DNA of 60,367 nt from Desulfogranum japonicum DSM 18378 (GTDB lineage: Bacteria; Desulfobacterota; Desulfobulbia; Desulfobulbales; Desulfobulbaceae): NCBI RefSeq assembly GCF_000429945.1, contig NZ_AUCV01000036.1, positions 1-60,367 of the forward strand, read 5' to 3'. Below, in pieces: positions 25,087 to 35,029 of the stretch (its first letter is position 1; each line of letters starts with the position of its first letter). Below the pieces are notes generated by a model. The model saw only the letters and a list, made by a program, of their open reading frames with translations. It did no database searches and was not told the origin of the DNA. Position numbers and translations under genes: made by a program.

Positions 25087-25550
25087 TATTCTTCTCCTTG
25101 TGCAGCAGCAGGTTTTACTTTAAGCGTCAGATCCTTCTGTTCAACAATTTCAACTACCCTCCCTTCCTCAATCTGGATATCTGCCGTGGCCTTCCAAAAT
25201 GAACCACCATATTTAACCTTACCCTGAGCAGGGGGAATAATTTGTTCGGTTACTATGCCTGTACTCTTGGCACCACCCATTATTACACTATCATCCAGGT
25301 CCCTGGTTGCCCCAAGGAAAGCGTTTCGAAGATAAGAGCGCAACGCAAGGAGAGCAACAAGGGAAGAGCTAATAAAAATCAGTAACTGCATCGACAGACT
25401 CATATCAAAGAGCCAGACGCATAGCGAGGTACACCAGGCTCCGACGCCAAAGAAAAAGACTATAAACCCTGGCAGGGCCAGTTCTGTCAGGTAAAAGAAA
25501 ATGCCTACCAGAAACCAGATAAGAATCGGCGACAATGAGATATCAGGCAT
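25086..25550 (-). CDS. NfeD-family membrane protein
   Basis: A 154-residue protein with two to three membrane helices (ILIWFLVGIFFYLTELALPGFIVFFFGVGAW; LLIFISSSLVALLAL) and a C-terminal OB-fold (GIVTEQIIPPAQGKVKYGGSFWKATADIQIEEGRVVEIVEQKDLTLKV). NfeD proteins work with SPFH partners; the partner is the next gene. The ATG at 25550 was chosen among three nearby ones because AAGGAG stands 7 bases upstream. It is the short form without the ClpP-like protease domain. Confidence 0.92.
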   Translation of the reverse strand: MPDISLSPILIWFLVGIFFYLTELALPGFIVFFFGVGAWCTSLCVWLFDMSLSMQLLIFISSSLVALLALRSYLRNAFLGATRDLDDSVIMGGAKSTGIVTEQIIPPAQGKVKYGGSFWKATADIQIEEGRVVEIVEQKDLTLKVKPAAAQGEE

Positions 25551-25620
25551 GAACATACTCCTTGCGAGGTAAATCACATGATAATGAAAGACTTCAGTGC
25601 AACATGTTAAGGACAGCCAC

Positions 25621-25778
25621 TAACTACTCATGGGGAAGACGGTTACGTTTAGAACTCCCCAGTATTTGTAACTGATTACAGGGTGCCTGAGGTTTGCACA
25701 AGCAGGCCGGCGCAGCGTATTAAGCCATACGTAAGCCAGGCTGATCGCGTAAATATCAGGTCCACTGTGAGCAGTTAC
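25621..25778. repeat. GTAACTG repeat, composite (A-type), best preserved copy
   Basis: Module 2 (25621-25672): TAACTACTCATGGGGAAG to CCAGTATTTGTAAC. Module 1 (25668-25778): GTAACTGATTACAGGGTGCC to GTGAGCAGTTAC, with an inner palindrome around GCGTATTAAGCCATACGT. The copy at 5003-5160 is its inverse. Together with the terminator at 25863 it fills the gap 25551-25952. Confidence 0.8.
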
Positions 25779-25862
25779 CTCATTTAAGGGTAGCACATGA
25801 ATGTCATGCTTACCAGAATGGAAACAGGCGGGACGTATTTATCTTTGCAGCACAATAAAAAA

Positions 25863-25891
25863 AAACGGGGCAGTGTACGTCTGCCCCGTTT
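25863..25891 (-). terminator. Intrinsic terminator of the D-lactate oxidase operon
   Basis: On the minus strand a 10-bp perfect stem (AAACGGGGCA/TGCCCCGTTT, 9-nt loop) is followed by a run of nine T (plus-strand A-run 25857-25865). It lies 62 bp past the stop of the Fe-S subunit gene. Confidence 0.88.
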
Positions 25892-25952
25892 GAGGGTCTC
25901 GCTGACAAGGGGGAATCAGCGATATGGGAGTGTGTATGAGACAGTGCCTGTA

Positions 25953-27290
25953 TCAGGCACTTTTTTCCCGGCGATATGACTCTGCCAGGAGAGAAACAAA
26001 ATGGACAACGTCCTCATTTTTGCCATATCGATTGGCATTGTCAAACAGCTGCATCATGCAGGCCGGACACCCTACGGAAACGGTGTCAGCCCCGGTTGCC
26101 GTAACATCCTCAGCTTTTTTCCTGCCTATTGCCGAAGAGGTATCATAGTGCGAGAGTACATAGGAACCACCGCTGCCACAGCAGGTATCAGGAGCCTTCA
26201 TCTCCTTCAGGGTTATACCTGGAATGGATTTGATAATCTCGCGAGGCTCGGCAGAAACCTTCATGGATTTCTTCAAATGGCAGGAGTCGTGATAGGTTAC
26301 AACCTTGTCCAACTTACCCTTAGGTTCTCTGAGCGTAATCACCTTGGTCAGAAAGGTGGAGATGTCATAGGTCCTTGTTGCCCAGTGAGCCGCTTTTGTG
26401 GCATACACAGGATCATTTGCCAGGATTTCGGTGTAATCATGCTGCCAGGCACCACCACATGATCCACAGGCAGTGATAAGATAATCACAACCCGTCTTTT
26501 CAAAGGCATCAATGTTTTTCTTGGCAAGGGCACGTACGGTTTCCACATCACCATGGACCAATACAGGAACACCGCAACAGTTCTGCTCCTTGGGAATGTG
26601 CACATCAATACTGTTGGCGGTCAGCACTTCAATTACATCCATTCCAGCATCGGGATAAATGTAGTTCAGAGAGTCACCGGTAAAAAAAGCCACCTTCATT
26701 TTGGGAGCTGCCGCACGAACGACTTCCGGCACTCGTTCACGTAAAGTTTTGACATTGAGGCTTGGCATCTTACGTTCGCCATCCATTCCTATGCCTGCTC
26801 CAAATTTTGCAAAAGGAGACCGGGGTGTAATGGATGCACCACCATCCTCTCCTTTAAACGCCAGGGGCTGCATGGCAGCGCCAATACGCATACCGGCATC
26901 AAAAAGTTTGGGATGTTTCAGGGTGGAGAAGATCATCTTCTTCAACCAGGGGAGCCCATTTTTTCTCACCAGGGCAGCTCGAAAAGCAAGCATGATACGA
27001 TCAAAATTTACCTTGGTCGGACATGCTGTCATACAGGATTTACAGACCAGGCAATTAAACATCATCTGATAAACCTGGGGATCATCCAGCTCCAGTTTGC
27101 CATCAAGGACAGCCTGTGCCACGGCGATTTTCGAACGGGTAACAGACGTCTCGACCTTTTCCGCACCATACACAGGACACACGGCCATACAGTTGCCGCA
27201 TTTCATGCATTTATCGAGTTCTTCGCGAACTATCGCCAACTCGTCATGGTAGGTTTTACCGGTTGTATCACCGGCGCTTGTGGTAGCCAT
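25953..27290 (-). CDS. GlcF-like Fe-S subunit of D-lactate/glycolate oxidase
   Basis: A 445-residue electron-transfer subunit. Two 4Fe-4S ferredoxin motifs (CMKCGNCMAVCP near 28-39, CLVCKSCMTACP near 80-91) are followed by two CCG domains (NCCGVPVLVHG with CGSCGGAW; HDSCHLKKS with CCGSGGSY and CPACMM). It would take electrons from the FAD subunit encoded two bases upstream and pass them toward the membrane or a soluble acceptor. GGAGG stands 7 bases before the ATG. The neighbouring lactate permease and LUD genes point to lactate rather than glycolate as the substrate. Confidence 0.92.
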   Translation of the reverse strand: MATTSAGDTTGKTYHDELAIVREELDKCMKCGNCMAVCPVYGAEKVETSVTRSKIAVAQAVLDGKLELDDPQVYQMMFNCLVCKSCMTACPTKVNFDRIMLAFRAALVRKNGLPWLKKMIFSTLKHPKLFDAGMRIGAAMQPLAFKGEDGGASITPRSPFAKFGAGIGMDGERKMPSLNVKTLRERVPEVVRAAAPKMKVAFFTGDSLNYIYPDAGMDVIEVLTANSIDVHIPKEQNCCGVPVLVHGDVETVRALAKKNIDAFEKTGCDYLITACGSCGGAWQHDYTEILANDPVYATKAAHWATRTYDISTFLTKVITLREPKGKLDKVVTYHDSCHLKKSMKVSAEPREIIKSIPGITLKEMKAPDTCCGSGGSYVLSHYDTSSAIGRKKAEDVTATGADTVSVGCPACMMQLFDNANRYGKNEDVVHFVSLLAESYRREKSA

Positions 27291-27292
27291 GA

Positions 27293-28687
27293 TTACACCT
27301 CCTGCATGGGAACCATTTTGCCGGGGTTGAGAACATTCTCAGGATCCAGAGACAACTTGATGTTGCGCATCAGGTTCGTACCGCTTTTGCCCAGCTCATC
27401 TTCCAGATATTTCATTTTGGCGATACCGATGCCATGCTCACCGGAAAGGGTGCCGCCATAGTTCAGGGCAGCCTTGAAAATCTCATCTACGGCCTTGTGT
27501 ACACGGCTGATTTCGTCCTCATCATACTTGTCGCAGAGAATGGTGGGATGCAGATTGCCATCTCCGGCATGGCCGAAAGTTCCGAGGGTAAGATCATATT
27601 TTTTGCCAATCTCTTCACAGGCAACCAGCATGTCAGTGATGTGGCTTCTCGGTACAGTGGCGTCTTCAAGAACAACGGTATTGTTCAAAGAAGCAAGGGC
27701 GGGCAGTGCGTTTCGGCGTGCTGTCCACAGCTGGTCGCGCTCCTGATCGGTGTTTGCCGCCTGCAGGTCACCATTGTTCTCGGTAACGACCTTCATGACA
27801 GCCTCAGCCTCGTTCACCACCACATCCTCGGAATTACCATCCACTTCGATCAGCAGCAGAGCCTTGGCATCAGTCGGCAAACCGATTTTAGCAAAATCTT
27901 CAACGGTTTTGATGGTCATCTGGTCCATGATTTCCAGGGTCGCAGGGATAACCTGTGCGGCGATGATTCCTGCAACTGCGTTTCCAGCATCGGCAATGGT
28001 TTTAAAAATTCCCATCATGGTACGACGGTATTTAGGGGCGGGAATCAATTTTGCAGTCAGTTCGGTAATGATACCAAGGGTTCCTTCGGAACCGACAAAA
28101 AGATTGGAGAAATCATAGGCCGTTACATTCTTAACGGTCTTGCCGCCAAAACGAACTTTATCGCCATTGGCCAGCACGACTTCCATACCCATAATATAGT
28201 TTTTGGTTACGCCGTATTTCAGGCCACGAAGCCCACCGGAATTCTCAGCAGCAGAACCACCCATGGTTGCAGTGGCAACCGTACCAGGATCAGGAGGATA
28301 GATAAGACCATGCTCAGCCACTGCGCTGTTCAGCGCATTAATGACCACTCCGGGTTGAACTCTTGCGGTAAGATTTGCAGCATCTATTTCCAGAATCTGG
28401 TTCATTTTCTGAAAAGAGAGCACAATGCCTTTTTTAAGAGGGATGGTTCCACCGCTCAGGTTGGTACCTGCGCCGCGGGGATATATGGAAATTTTATTTT
28501 CCCTTGCAAGGTTAACAATCTGCTGAACCATTTCACTGCTGGTTGGAAGCACAACCACGTCCGGTGTCTGGTTTGGCATATCTGCAGTTGCATCGTAGCT
28601 ATAGGCCACCATATCAGCCTTGCTGGTTAAAACATTTTCTTTTCCGGCCAAGGCCTCAAGTTGCTCAATAATCTTCTGGTCAAGCAT
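27293..28687 (-). CDS. FAD-linked D-lactate dehydrogenase/glycolate oxidase subunit (GlcD type)
   Basis: A 464-residue flavoprotein: N-terminal FAD-binding type 4 domain with the PP loop YPRGAGTNLSGGTIP (about 78-92) and GGSAAENSGGLRGLKYG, C-terminal FAD-oxidase domain with FGHAGDGNLHPTIL and GTLSGEHGIGIAKMKYL. Oxidises a 2-hydroxy acid, here most likely D-lactate, to the oxo acid. The pair with the Fe-S subunit matches the lactate dehydrogenases of sulfate reducers. AGGAG stands 6 bases before the ATG. Confidence 0.93.
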   Translation of the reverse strand: MLDQKIIEQLEALAGKENVLTSKADMVAYSYDATADMPNQTPDVVVLPTSSEMVQQIVNLARENKISIYPRGAGTNLSGGTIPLKKGIVLSFQKMNQILEIDAANLTARVQPGVVINALNSAVAEHGLIYPPDPGTVATATMGGSAAENSGGLRGLKYGVTKNYIMGMEVVLANGDKVRFGGKTVKNVTAYDFSNLFVGSEGTLGIITELTAKLIPAPKYRRTMMGIFKTIADAGNAVAGIIAAQVIPATLEIMDQMTIKTVEDFAKIGLPTDAKALLLIEVDGNSEDVVVNEAEAVMKVVTENNGDLQAANTDQERDQLWTARRNALPALASLNNTVVLEDATVPRSHITDMLVACEEIGKKYDLTLGTFGHAGDGNLHPTILCDKYDEDEISRVHKAVDEIFKAALNYGGTLSGEHGIGIAKMKYLEDELGKSGTNLMRNIKLSLDPENVLNPGKMVPMQEV

Positions 28688-28781
28688 TAGATACTCCTAT
28701 GGGGCATGTTCTTTCCACTTTGCGATGTTGTGCAGATTGCCTCTCCGCTTCCTGCCCAACTGTCTCGGTCATCTTGTCATA

Positions 28782-28788
28782 CCAATTA
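28782..28788. promoter_or_regulatory. FadR/LldR-type half-site in the glcD-like promoter region
   Basis: ACCAATT (reverse AATTGGT, followed by ATGACA) matches one half of the site at 32040-32056. It is about 95 bp before the start of the FAD subunit gene, a workable place for control by the regulator encoded at 29049. The rest of the gap 28688-29048 holds only the hairpin at 28959. Confidence 0.4.
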
Positions 28789-28958
28789 CTACTTAGAAAA
28801 AAGTATGTCAAATAAAAAAGAGCGGAAAAAAACAGATTTTCCCTATTTTAGGCTATTTCTGACAGAACAGGGCAATGGGGATTAAAAGAGAAGTAAAGAA
28901 AAAAACAGAGAGGGCTTGAGAATGATTCCCAAAAACAACAACATATGTTTAGCGGGAA

Positions 28959-29013
28959 GCGCATGAGAACCGCAACACGCTACGAACATCAGCCTGTTGC
29001 AGTTCTCATACGC
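28959..29013. other. Long hairpin behind the FadR-family gene
   Basis: A 19-bp stem with two mismatches (GCGCATGAGAACCGCAACA against its inverse at 28995-29013) and a 17-nt loop. It sits 36 bp past the regulator's stop. The nearest T-run on the minus strand is about 20 bases beyond the stem, so termination is possible but not textbook. Confidence 0.5.
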
Positions 29014-29048
29014 CTAAAAAAGAAGTACTTCAGGAAAGGGGAAAACGT

Positions 29049-29768
29049 CTACTTGGGCAATTCAGCAACATAGGCTGCGCTTCGCTGCTCTGCAAAAGTC
29101 AGGTGCTTCATCATCTCATCGCGGGCGACTTCTGGATCTTTGGCACGTATTGCAGCAACAATTTTGGAGTGATGGCGAAAAAGAAGCTGGTGGTCGTCTC
29201 CTGTAAGATATACAGCACGCCAGACTCCACGCTGAAACTCTTTCATGGCATCAAACAGGCTTTGCATGAGATGGAGCCAGATAATATTATGGGTCGCCTG
29301 CGCTATCAGAATGTGCAGATTGGCATCAAGATCCTCAAGAGGCTTCCCTTCCTGCAGGTTCTCCTCCATTTTTCTGATAATATCTTCCATGCGCCTGACA
29401 TCATCAGGCAAAGCTCGCTGGGCGGCATAATAGGCTGTCCAGGTCTCCATACACTTGCGTACCTCAACCACTTCGAGGGCACGATCTTTCTGATCACGGA
29501 TAAGTTCGCTTAAAGAGTTACCATGTTCTGAATCAACCAGCGACTGAACCACCGTCCCCCCACCCTGATAGGACATTACCAATCCTGCGGAGGATAAAAT
29601 ATTCAAGGCCTCACGAACAGAAGGCCTTGAAACACCAAACATTTCAGCAAGCTCTCTTTCAGGGGGCAATTTATCGCCAGGGGTGAAATCACCGTTGAGA
29701 ATCGATTCCCGAATTTGCTCAGCAATCTGGGTCGATACTTTTTTAGGTTTTATAGGTTTGAATCTCAT
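29049..29768 (-). CDS. FadR-family (GntR) regulator, LldR/PdhR-like
   Basis: A 239-residue transcription factor: N-terminal winged helix (TQIAEQIRESILNGDFTPGDKLPPERELAEMFGVSRPSVREALNILSS shape) and C-terminal FCD ligand domain with the metal-binding His pattern (ANLHILIAQATHN; HHSKIVAAIRA). LldR and PdhR of this group respond to lactate or pyruvate. It lies between the D-lactate oxidase genes and the permease, all on the minus strand, and AATTGGT-type sites are present upstream of both flanking units. The ATG at 29768 fits the family's usual start; the frame is open to 29900 but the extra part is not conserved-looking. No strong ribosome-binding site. Confidence 0.88.
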   Translation of the reverse strand: MRFKPIKPKKVSTQIAEQIRESILNGDFTPGDKLPPERELAEMFGVSRPSVREALNILSSAGLVMSYQGGGTVVQSLVDSEHGNSLSELIRDQKDRALEVVEVRKCMETWTAYYAAQRALPDDVRRMEDIIRKMEENLQEGKPLEDLDANLHILIAQATHNIIWLHLMQSLFDAMKEFQRGVWRAVYLTGDDHQLLFRHHSKIVAAIRAKDPEVARDEMMKHLTFAEQRSAAYVAELPK

Positions 29769-29929
29769 TGGCTCTGTTACACGCGTTATATGTGACTGTT
29801 GAATCTCTACTTTTACCTCAAGGAAGGGGTAAATGCAACCAAATGTCATTGTGCAGCAAAGGCTTCTCTGCCTGTCATCTCTCCTGGCAGCAAGATCCAA
29901 CCTACCATTTTCAGAATAGCTGACATAAA

Positions 29930-29964
29930 AAGAGCCTCCCAGGGAAACTCCTCGGGAGGCTCTT
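29930..29964 (-). terminator. Intrinsic terminator of the lactate permease gene
   Basis: A perfect 11-bp stem (AAGAGCCTCCC/GGGAGGCTCTT, 13-nt loop) followed on the minus strand by TTTTTATG. It is 87 bp past the permease stop and before the regulator gene, so the two are separate units. Confidence 0.88.
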
Positions 29965-30051
29965 GGTAAAGGTATCCGGCACGATCTCAGGTAGACTTAC
30001 AGACCTCTTCCTTTGTCATCACGCTTACTACCTCAAGCAACACGCTGTAAC

Positions 30052-31746
30052 TCAATACACTCCTGGATACAGCACATAGATAAACACACAGCCTATTGCA
30101 CCGGCAATCAAACCGTAAACCAGTAACGGCAACGAGTTACGGCGAATCAGCATACCCTCCATACCGGCAAGGCCAACGGTAGCTGAAGCTGCAACGATGT
30201 TATGGATACACACCATGTTCCCCATGGCTCCACCAACAGCCTGCAGAGCAACAACAATCTGATGAGAAATACTCAGGTTGGTTGCAGTTGCATACTGAAA
30301 CTCTGCAAACAGCAGGTCAGATACGGTATTGGAACCGGTAATAAAAGAACCGAGCGCACCAACAAAAGATGCAAACATCGGCCAGGTATGACCAGCAAGG
30401 GCACCAGCTGTTTCAGCCATGGACAGAGGCATTGAAGGCATATTGATGCCGTTGTGTGCAGACTGTTTAAAGATTTCAACCATGGCAACCGCGAAGAACA
30501 GAGCAATGGCAGGATTTTTCATACGGATGATGGAATCTTTCCATGCCTCCTTAACCTTAGCAGGCTTCATGCCATGAATGAAGATAGTAAGAATAGCAAC
30601 CAGCATGAAAGGAATGGTTCCCGGCAGATAGAGCGGCTTCATGGAGAAGTTGACAGATTCATAGCCAAGAATATGCGGGATGGTGAATTTAATGTCGTTG
30701 AGCATAGCTTTCAAAGGCAGGAAATTCACCCTGGTCAGTACCAGGATAAGCCCGATAAGGATATATGGAGTCCATGCACGGAACTGACTCATATGCGCTT
30801 TGAACTCAGCTTTTTCATCAGTGGCGATCTCGCCGGTCCAGTCTTCCTCCCAGGTGGATTGTGGACCAAAGTCCCAGGTGGTCTTGGGAAGGAGAAAGCC
30901 TTTCTTCGCTGCTGCAATCACCAGCGCAGTACCGACAAGGCCACCGATCAGGCTTGGGAACTCCTCACCGATAAGAAATGCCACTGCAGTATAGGGAATA
31001 GCAAAACAGGTAGAAGCAAAAAGAGAGAACTTCCATGCGCCAAGCCCTTCGGTCCAGGATTTGTTCTGACCGAAGAAACGGGTCAACATCATGTTCACGA
31101 ACAGAGGCAACAGGAAGATCATGGGCAGGTGCAACAAAGTGGACCACTGTCCCACAGCTTTTAGAAATTCGGCAAAGGTGGTGATATCACCAGCCTGTCC
31201 GGCTGCAATGGCAGCTTCAACAGGTGTTTTCAGGTTTTTCAACCCAAACCAGACCGGTGTACCAACAGCACCAAAGGTTACCGGGAAGGAGTTGAGGATT
31301 AAGCAGACCATTGCAGCTGCAAGCGCTGGAAAGCCCAGACTGAGGAGCAATGGTGCGGCAATGGCTGCAGGGGTACCGAATCCTGCAGCACCCTCGAGGA
31401 ATGCGGCAAACACGGTAGCAATGATGATAACCTGCACACGACGGTCACGGCTGATGCCGTAGAAGCCGTGATTAATGGTTTCCATACCACCACTGTCACG
31501 CAGGGTATGCAGAATCAAAATTGCGCCAAAAACAATGATTAACACGTTAACGGCTCCACCAAACCCACTCAGGGTGGAAGCCGCGACAAAACCAATGTCC
31601 ATTTTCCAAACATACACGCCTGCAACGGCTGTAACCAACCAGGCCAAAGGCATTGCACGCGTAGCTGGCCAACGTAAACCGACCATAAGCACCAACGCCA
31701 GCATAATTGGCAACAGCGCAACCGCAGCTAATAGTTCAAGAGGCAT
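30052..31746 (-). CDS. lctP: L-lactate permease family transporter
   Basis: A 564-residue inner-membrane protein with about 13 helices, matching the LctP/LldP family along its length: [67 protein letters not shown] and [25 protein letters not shown] are family landmarks. It imports lactate (and often glycolate) with protons. The ATG at 31746 has AAGGAG 8 bases upstream; a longer frame to 31767 would start inside that site. Surrounding lactate oxidation genes confirm the role. Confidence 0.96.
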   Translation of the reverse strand: MPLELLAAVALLPIMLALVLMVGLRWPATRAMPLAWLVTAVAGVYVWKMDIGFVAASTLSGFGGAVNVLIIVFGAILILHTLRDSGGMETINHGFYGISRDRRVQVIIIATVFAAFLEGAAGFGTPAAIAAPLLLSLGFPALAAAMVCLILNSFPVTFGAVGTPVWFGLKNLKTPVEAAIAAGQAGDITTFAEFLKAVGQWSTLLHLPMIFLLPLFVNMMLTRFFGQNKSWTEGLGAWKFSLFASTCFAIPYTAVAFLIGEEFPSLIGGLVGTALVIAAAKKGFLLPKTTWDFGPQSTWEEDWTGEIATDEKAEFKAHMSQFRAWTPYILIGLILVLTRVNFLPLKAMLNDIKFTIPHILGYESVNFSMKPLYLPGTIPFMLVAILTIFIHGMKPAKVKEAWKDSIIRMKNPAIALFFAVAMVEIFKQSAHNGINMPSMPLSMAETAGALAGHTWPMFASFVGALGSFITGSNTVSDLLFAEFQYATATNLSISHQIVVALQAVGGAMGNMVCIHNIVAASATVGLAGMEGMLIRRNSLPLLVYGLIAGAIGCVFIYVLYPGVY

Positions 31747-32026
31747 CTTGTAATCTCCTTCCTCCATGAGGATGTCTGCTTATCTACAACTGCGAACCCG
31801 CTGTTGTAGCGGCAAGAACTTTGTTTTTAAACAGCCATCACCTCGGCACAACGCCGACAGTAAAGCGATCAGGCTGCCCTGCAGCGTTCTCACGTTGCAT
31901 CACACCTGCTCCTGACACAGGCACAAACAACGTCTGCAGAACCACTTACGACTCACTCATTGTGACAAACTGTTTGTTACGACACACCAGGTACAATCTT
32001 TAGTCCTTCTAGAAGCAACTCAGTAA

Positions 32027-32056
32027 ACCAATTTGATCAAATTGGTAATACCAGTT
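32027..32056. promoter_or_regulatory. LldR/PdhR-type operator region between lctP and the LUD operon
   Basis: Two overlapping symmetric sites: ACCAATTTGATCAAATTGGT (32027-32046, perfect 20-bp palindrome) and AATTGGTAATACCAGTT (32040-32056). The second fits the FadR-family pattern AATTGGTnnnACCAATT with one change. The site is placed to control both divergent units, by the FadR-family protein at 29049. Nothing else was seen in the gap 31747-32265 apart from the candidate promoter at 32112. Confidence 0.65.
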
Positions 32057-32111
32057 ATTATACTCTCAGCAACTTGTCAATGTTTTTTTACATAAACCCG
32101 CAAAAAGCATG

Positions 32112-32141
32112 TTGACAAGCAGCGATAGAATAAAATATGGT
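32112..32141 (+). promoter_or_regulatory. Candidate promoter of the LUD operon
   Basis: TTGACA (32112-32117) with TATGGT (32136-32141) at an 18-base spacing, 56 bp downstream of the operator and 125 bp before the first ATG. The -10 is a weak match. Confidence 0.35.
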
Positions 32142-32265
32142 TACATTGAATTTGGCTTTACAAATTCATTTACAGTTGTATTACTATGTACCATCTCGTT
32201 AACTGGCAGCGCTGCAGACTGACAACTTTCTGCCTGCCATTCAATACAGGTGGCAAGGAGGGTCA

Positions 32266-32814
32266 ATGTACGATCAATTTCGAACCAAGGCTGAAGGGGT
32301 CAGCGCTGAAGTTCACCGATTTCAAACACAGACAGAGGCAATGGATTTCATCCTGGAATTCATGAAACAGGAAAACGTATCAGACACACCAAACCAGTAT
32401 GCGGTCTGGGCTCAATGTCCTTTTCTGGAACAGGCTGACAAAGGGAAAGTGTCTGATGTCAACGGATTATATTTTGACATCAACCGGGAACGTGCCAATC
32501 AGGCCCGTGTTGGTATCAGCCAGGTCGACTGGGCCCTGGCAGACACGGGTACCCTGGTTCAGGATGCCTCAGCTATAGACAAAAGGTTGGTTTCCACCCT
32601 GCCTTCAATCCATATCGCCCTGCTGCCTTCTTCGGCAGTGCTTCCTGACATGGCCTCATGGCTGTCCTGCGTCAATCCCAAGAATACCGGTTACATCTCC
32701 ATGATTACAGGTCCCAGCCGAACAGCTGATATCGAAAGAGTATTGACTATTGGTGTTCATGGTCCTGAGCGACTTGTTATCGTATGTGTTGATGAGCTTG
32801 GAGGAGATAACTGA
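32266..32814 (+). CDS. LUD-domain protein (LutC/LldG type)
   Basis: A 182-residue protein of the LUD fold, like the small subunit of the L-lactate oxidation complex LutABC/LldEFG. Family phrases: ISQVDWALADTGTLVQDAS, LPSIHIALLPSSAVLPDM and YISMITGPSRTADIERVLTIGVHGPERL. AAGGAGG precedes the ATG at ideal spacing. It overlaps the next gene by one base (TGATG), and the two together cover LutA, LutB and LutC. Confidence 0.92.
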   Translation: MYDQFRTKAEGVSAEVHRFQTQTEAMDFILEFMKQENVSDTPNQYAVWAQCPFLEQADKGKVSDVNGLYFDINRERANQARVGISQVDWALADTGTLVQDASAIDKRLVSTLPSIHIALLPSSAVLPDMASWLSCVNPKNTGYISMITGPSRTADIERVLTIGVHGPERLVIVCVDELGGDN

Positions 32815-34955
32815 TGCAGCAGGAATTCAAACAATCCATAGACAAGGCAATTCACAACAAAAACCTGACTGGAGCTTTGGGAAAATTCTCCGAGGCATAC
32901 AAGGTTAACAGAGCCAAAGCCTATGAAGGAATAGACTTTGAAGCATTGCGCAGCACCATTGCCGAGCGCAAGGGATATGCGGCAGCTCATGTTGATGAGC
33001 TGTGTGCAACCTTTAAGAAAAACGCAGAAGCTAATGGAGCCAAGGTTTTTCAGACCAAAGATCCCGCTGCAGTAAGAGACTACATTCTCCAGGTTGCCAA
33101 AGAAAATAACGTTAAAACCGTGGTCAAGTCCAAATCCATGGCCACAGAGGAGATCCACCTCAATCCTTTCCTGGAAAAAGAAGGAATTGACGTTGGAGAA
33201 ACAGACCTGGGCGAATGGATCATCCAGCTGGCAGGCCAGACACCTTCACATATGGTTATGCCGGCCATTCATCTCACCAAGGAAGAAGTCTCTGATCTGT
33301 TCAGTAAAGAAATAGACGAGCGGCTGACTTCAGATATTCCACGACTGGTCAAAGTAGCCAGAGAGCAGCTGCGTGAAAAATTTCTCCAGGCAGACATGGG
33401 CATTTCCGGAGCCAACATTGCCGTTGCAGAAACAGGCTCCATAGTCATTGTGACCAATGAAGGAAACGCCAGACTGGTTACTTCTCTGCCCAAGATTCAT
33501 ATCGCTGTTGTAGGTATCGAAAAGCTGGTTGAAAGCTTTTCAGATATTGTTCCCATTCTCAGAGCACTGCCAAGAAGCGCCACTGCCCAGCTGTTGACCA
33601 GTTATGTCACCATGATCAGCGGGCAGACACCCAATGAAGAGGGCAGCATGAAAAACCTGCACATTGTCCTGATGGATAACCGACGCACAGAGATGGCAAG
33701 CGATCCGGTCTTCAAAGAGGCGATGCAATGTATTCGTTGTGCATCCTGCCTCAATGTGTGCCCGATTTTCCGTCTGGTGGGTGGTCACGTATTCGGCAAG
33801 GTGTATACCGGCGGTATCGGCACCATCCTGACAGCCTGGTATGACGAGATGAAAAGCTCTGAAGATATCCAGGGCCTATGCATCCAGTGCGGTGCCTGCA
33901 AAGACGTCTGCCCAGGAAAAATCGACATTCCAGGCCTGATCATGGAAATCCGCCGCAGACTGGTTAAGGAACAAGGCATTCCCATGCTGCAGAAATCCAT
34001 CTTTGCGGTGGTGAATAACCGGCGTCTCTTCCACAGCATGCTCAGAGCCGCTTCCGTTGCAGGCAAACCTTTTACCAAAGGAAAATTCATCCGTCATCTG
34101 CCCCTTTTCCTTGCAGATCTGACCGATGGCAGAAGCCTGCCAGCCATTGCACCAAAACCTTTCAGGGATGTATTTCAAAAGATCAAACAACCCAGCCTGC
34201 CGGAAAAAGCTGTTTTCTATGCCGGCTGCCTGATTGATTTTGCCTATCCGGAAATGGGTACCGCCATTGTTGAGATCCTCAATAAAGCGGGCATCGAGGT
34301 GGTTTTCCCTGAAAAACAGACCTGCTGTGGAGCTCCTGCAAGATATAACGGCGCCTATGAAGTTGCTGCTAAAAATGCAGAGGACAACATCGAGGCATTG
34401 CTTGAACAAAGCGATGCAACCTATGTCATCTCTGCCTGTCCGACCTGCACAGTGGCCCTGGATCATGAGTTTATCCAGACCTTTGAGTCCATAGGCAAGA
34501 CAGAAAATGTGCCACGGGCCAAGGAACTTGCCGCAAAAACCATCGACTTTTCAACCCTGGTGAAGAAGCTGGTGGATGAAGGACGGCTCACACTGAAAGA
34601 GGGGCAGCAACTCGGTAAAATTACCTACCATGATTCCTGTCATTTGAAACGTACCCTCAAGGCAGATCAGCCGCCACGTGAGCTGCTGACCAAAGCCGGG
34701 TATGAAATGGAGGAGATGTTTGAGTGTGATACCTGCTGTGGTATGGGAGGATCCTATTCTCTCAAACTTCCGGAAATTTCCGGCTCAATCCTCACCCGTA
34801 AATTGACAAACATCAAAAATACCGGTGCACCTCTTGTTGCCATGGACTGTCCGGGCTGTGTTATGCAGATCCGTGGAGGCATGGATCAGGACGGCAGCGA
34901 TATAGCTGTTTGTCATACAGCGGAACTCATTGCCAAACGACTCAAGGATGATTAA
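32814..34955 (+). CDS. Fused LutB-LutA-type protein: LUD domain, two 4Fe-4S clusters, CCG domains
   Basis: A 713-residue fusion. Residues about 1-290 are the LUD domain (ISGANIAVAETGSIVIVTNEGN, YVTMISGQTPNEEG); two ferredoxin motifs follow (CIRCASCLNVCP near 304, CIQCGACKDVCP near 356); the C-terminal half (from about 460) is the LutA-like CCG region (TCCGAPARYNG, CPTCTVAL, HDSCHLKRT, CDTCCGMGGSY, CPGC). LutB and LutA are separate proteins in Bacillus; the fused form occurs in sulfate reducers. It should oxidise L-lactate to pyruvate together with the LutC-like protein. An intrinsic terminator follows. Confidence 0.93.
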   Translation: MQQEFKQSIDKAIHNKNLTGALGKFSEAYKVNRAKAYEGIDFEALRSTIAERKGYAAAHVDELCATFKKNAEANGAKVFQTKDPAAVRDYILQVAKENNVKTVVKSKSMATEEIHLNPFLEKEGIDVGETDLGEWIIQLAGQTPSHMVMPAIHLTKEEVSDLFSKEIDERLTSDIPRLVKVAREQLREKFLQADMGISGANIAVAETGSIVIVTNEGNARLVTSLPKIHIAVVGIEKLVESFSDIVPILRALPRSATAQLLTSYVTMISGQTPNEEGSMKNLHIVLMDNRRTEMASDPVFKEAMQCIRCASCLNVCPIFRLVGGHVFGKVYTGGIGTILTAWYDEMKSSEDIQGLCIQCGACKDVCPGKIDIPGLIMEIRRRLVKEQGIPMLQKSIFAVVNNRRLFHSMLRAASVAGKPFTKGKFIRHLPLFLADLTDGRSLPAIAPKPFRDVFQKIKQPSLPEKAVFYAGCLIDFAYPEMGTAIVEILNKAGIEVVFPEKQTCCGAPARYNGAYEVAAKNAEDNIEALLEQSDATYVISACPTCTVALDHEFIQTFESIGKTENVPRAKELAAKTIDFSTLVKKLVDEGRLTLKEGQQLGKITYHDSCHLKRTLKADQPPRELLTKAGYEMEEMFECDTCCGMGGSYSLKLPEISGSILTRKLTNIKNTGAPLVAMDCPGCVMQIRGGMDQDGSDIAVCHTAELIAKRLKDD

Positions 34956-34989
34956 TGAGGTAAGCGGTATATAACTTGAAGCGTACAGA

Positions 34990-35029
34990 ACAGTTCCCAT
35001 CCCCCACCCCCCCCTTGGGAGCTGTTTTG
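34990..35029 (+). terminator. Intrinsic terminator of the LUD operon
   Basis: ACAGTTCCCA pairs with TGGGAGCTGT (one G-U) around a C-rich 16-nt loop, followed by TTTTGT; 35 bp past the stop. Confidence 0.7.

Noticed and set aside
28959-29013. Hairpin as a certain terminator of the FadR-family gene
   Set aside because: The T-run is about 20 bases away from the stem, so it is listed only as a hairpin.
29769-29900. Longer N terminus of the FadR-family regulator
   Set aside because: The extra 44 residues do not resemble the family, and the start at 29768 gives normal length.
32814-34955. LutB-LutA fusion as a novelty
   Set aside because: Fused lactate-oxidation Fe-S proteins of this kind are already known from sulfate reducers, so it is annotated but not claimed as new.
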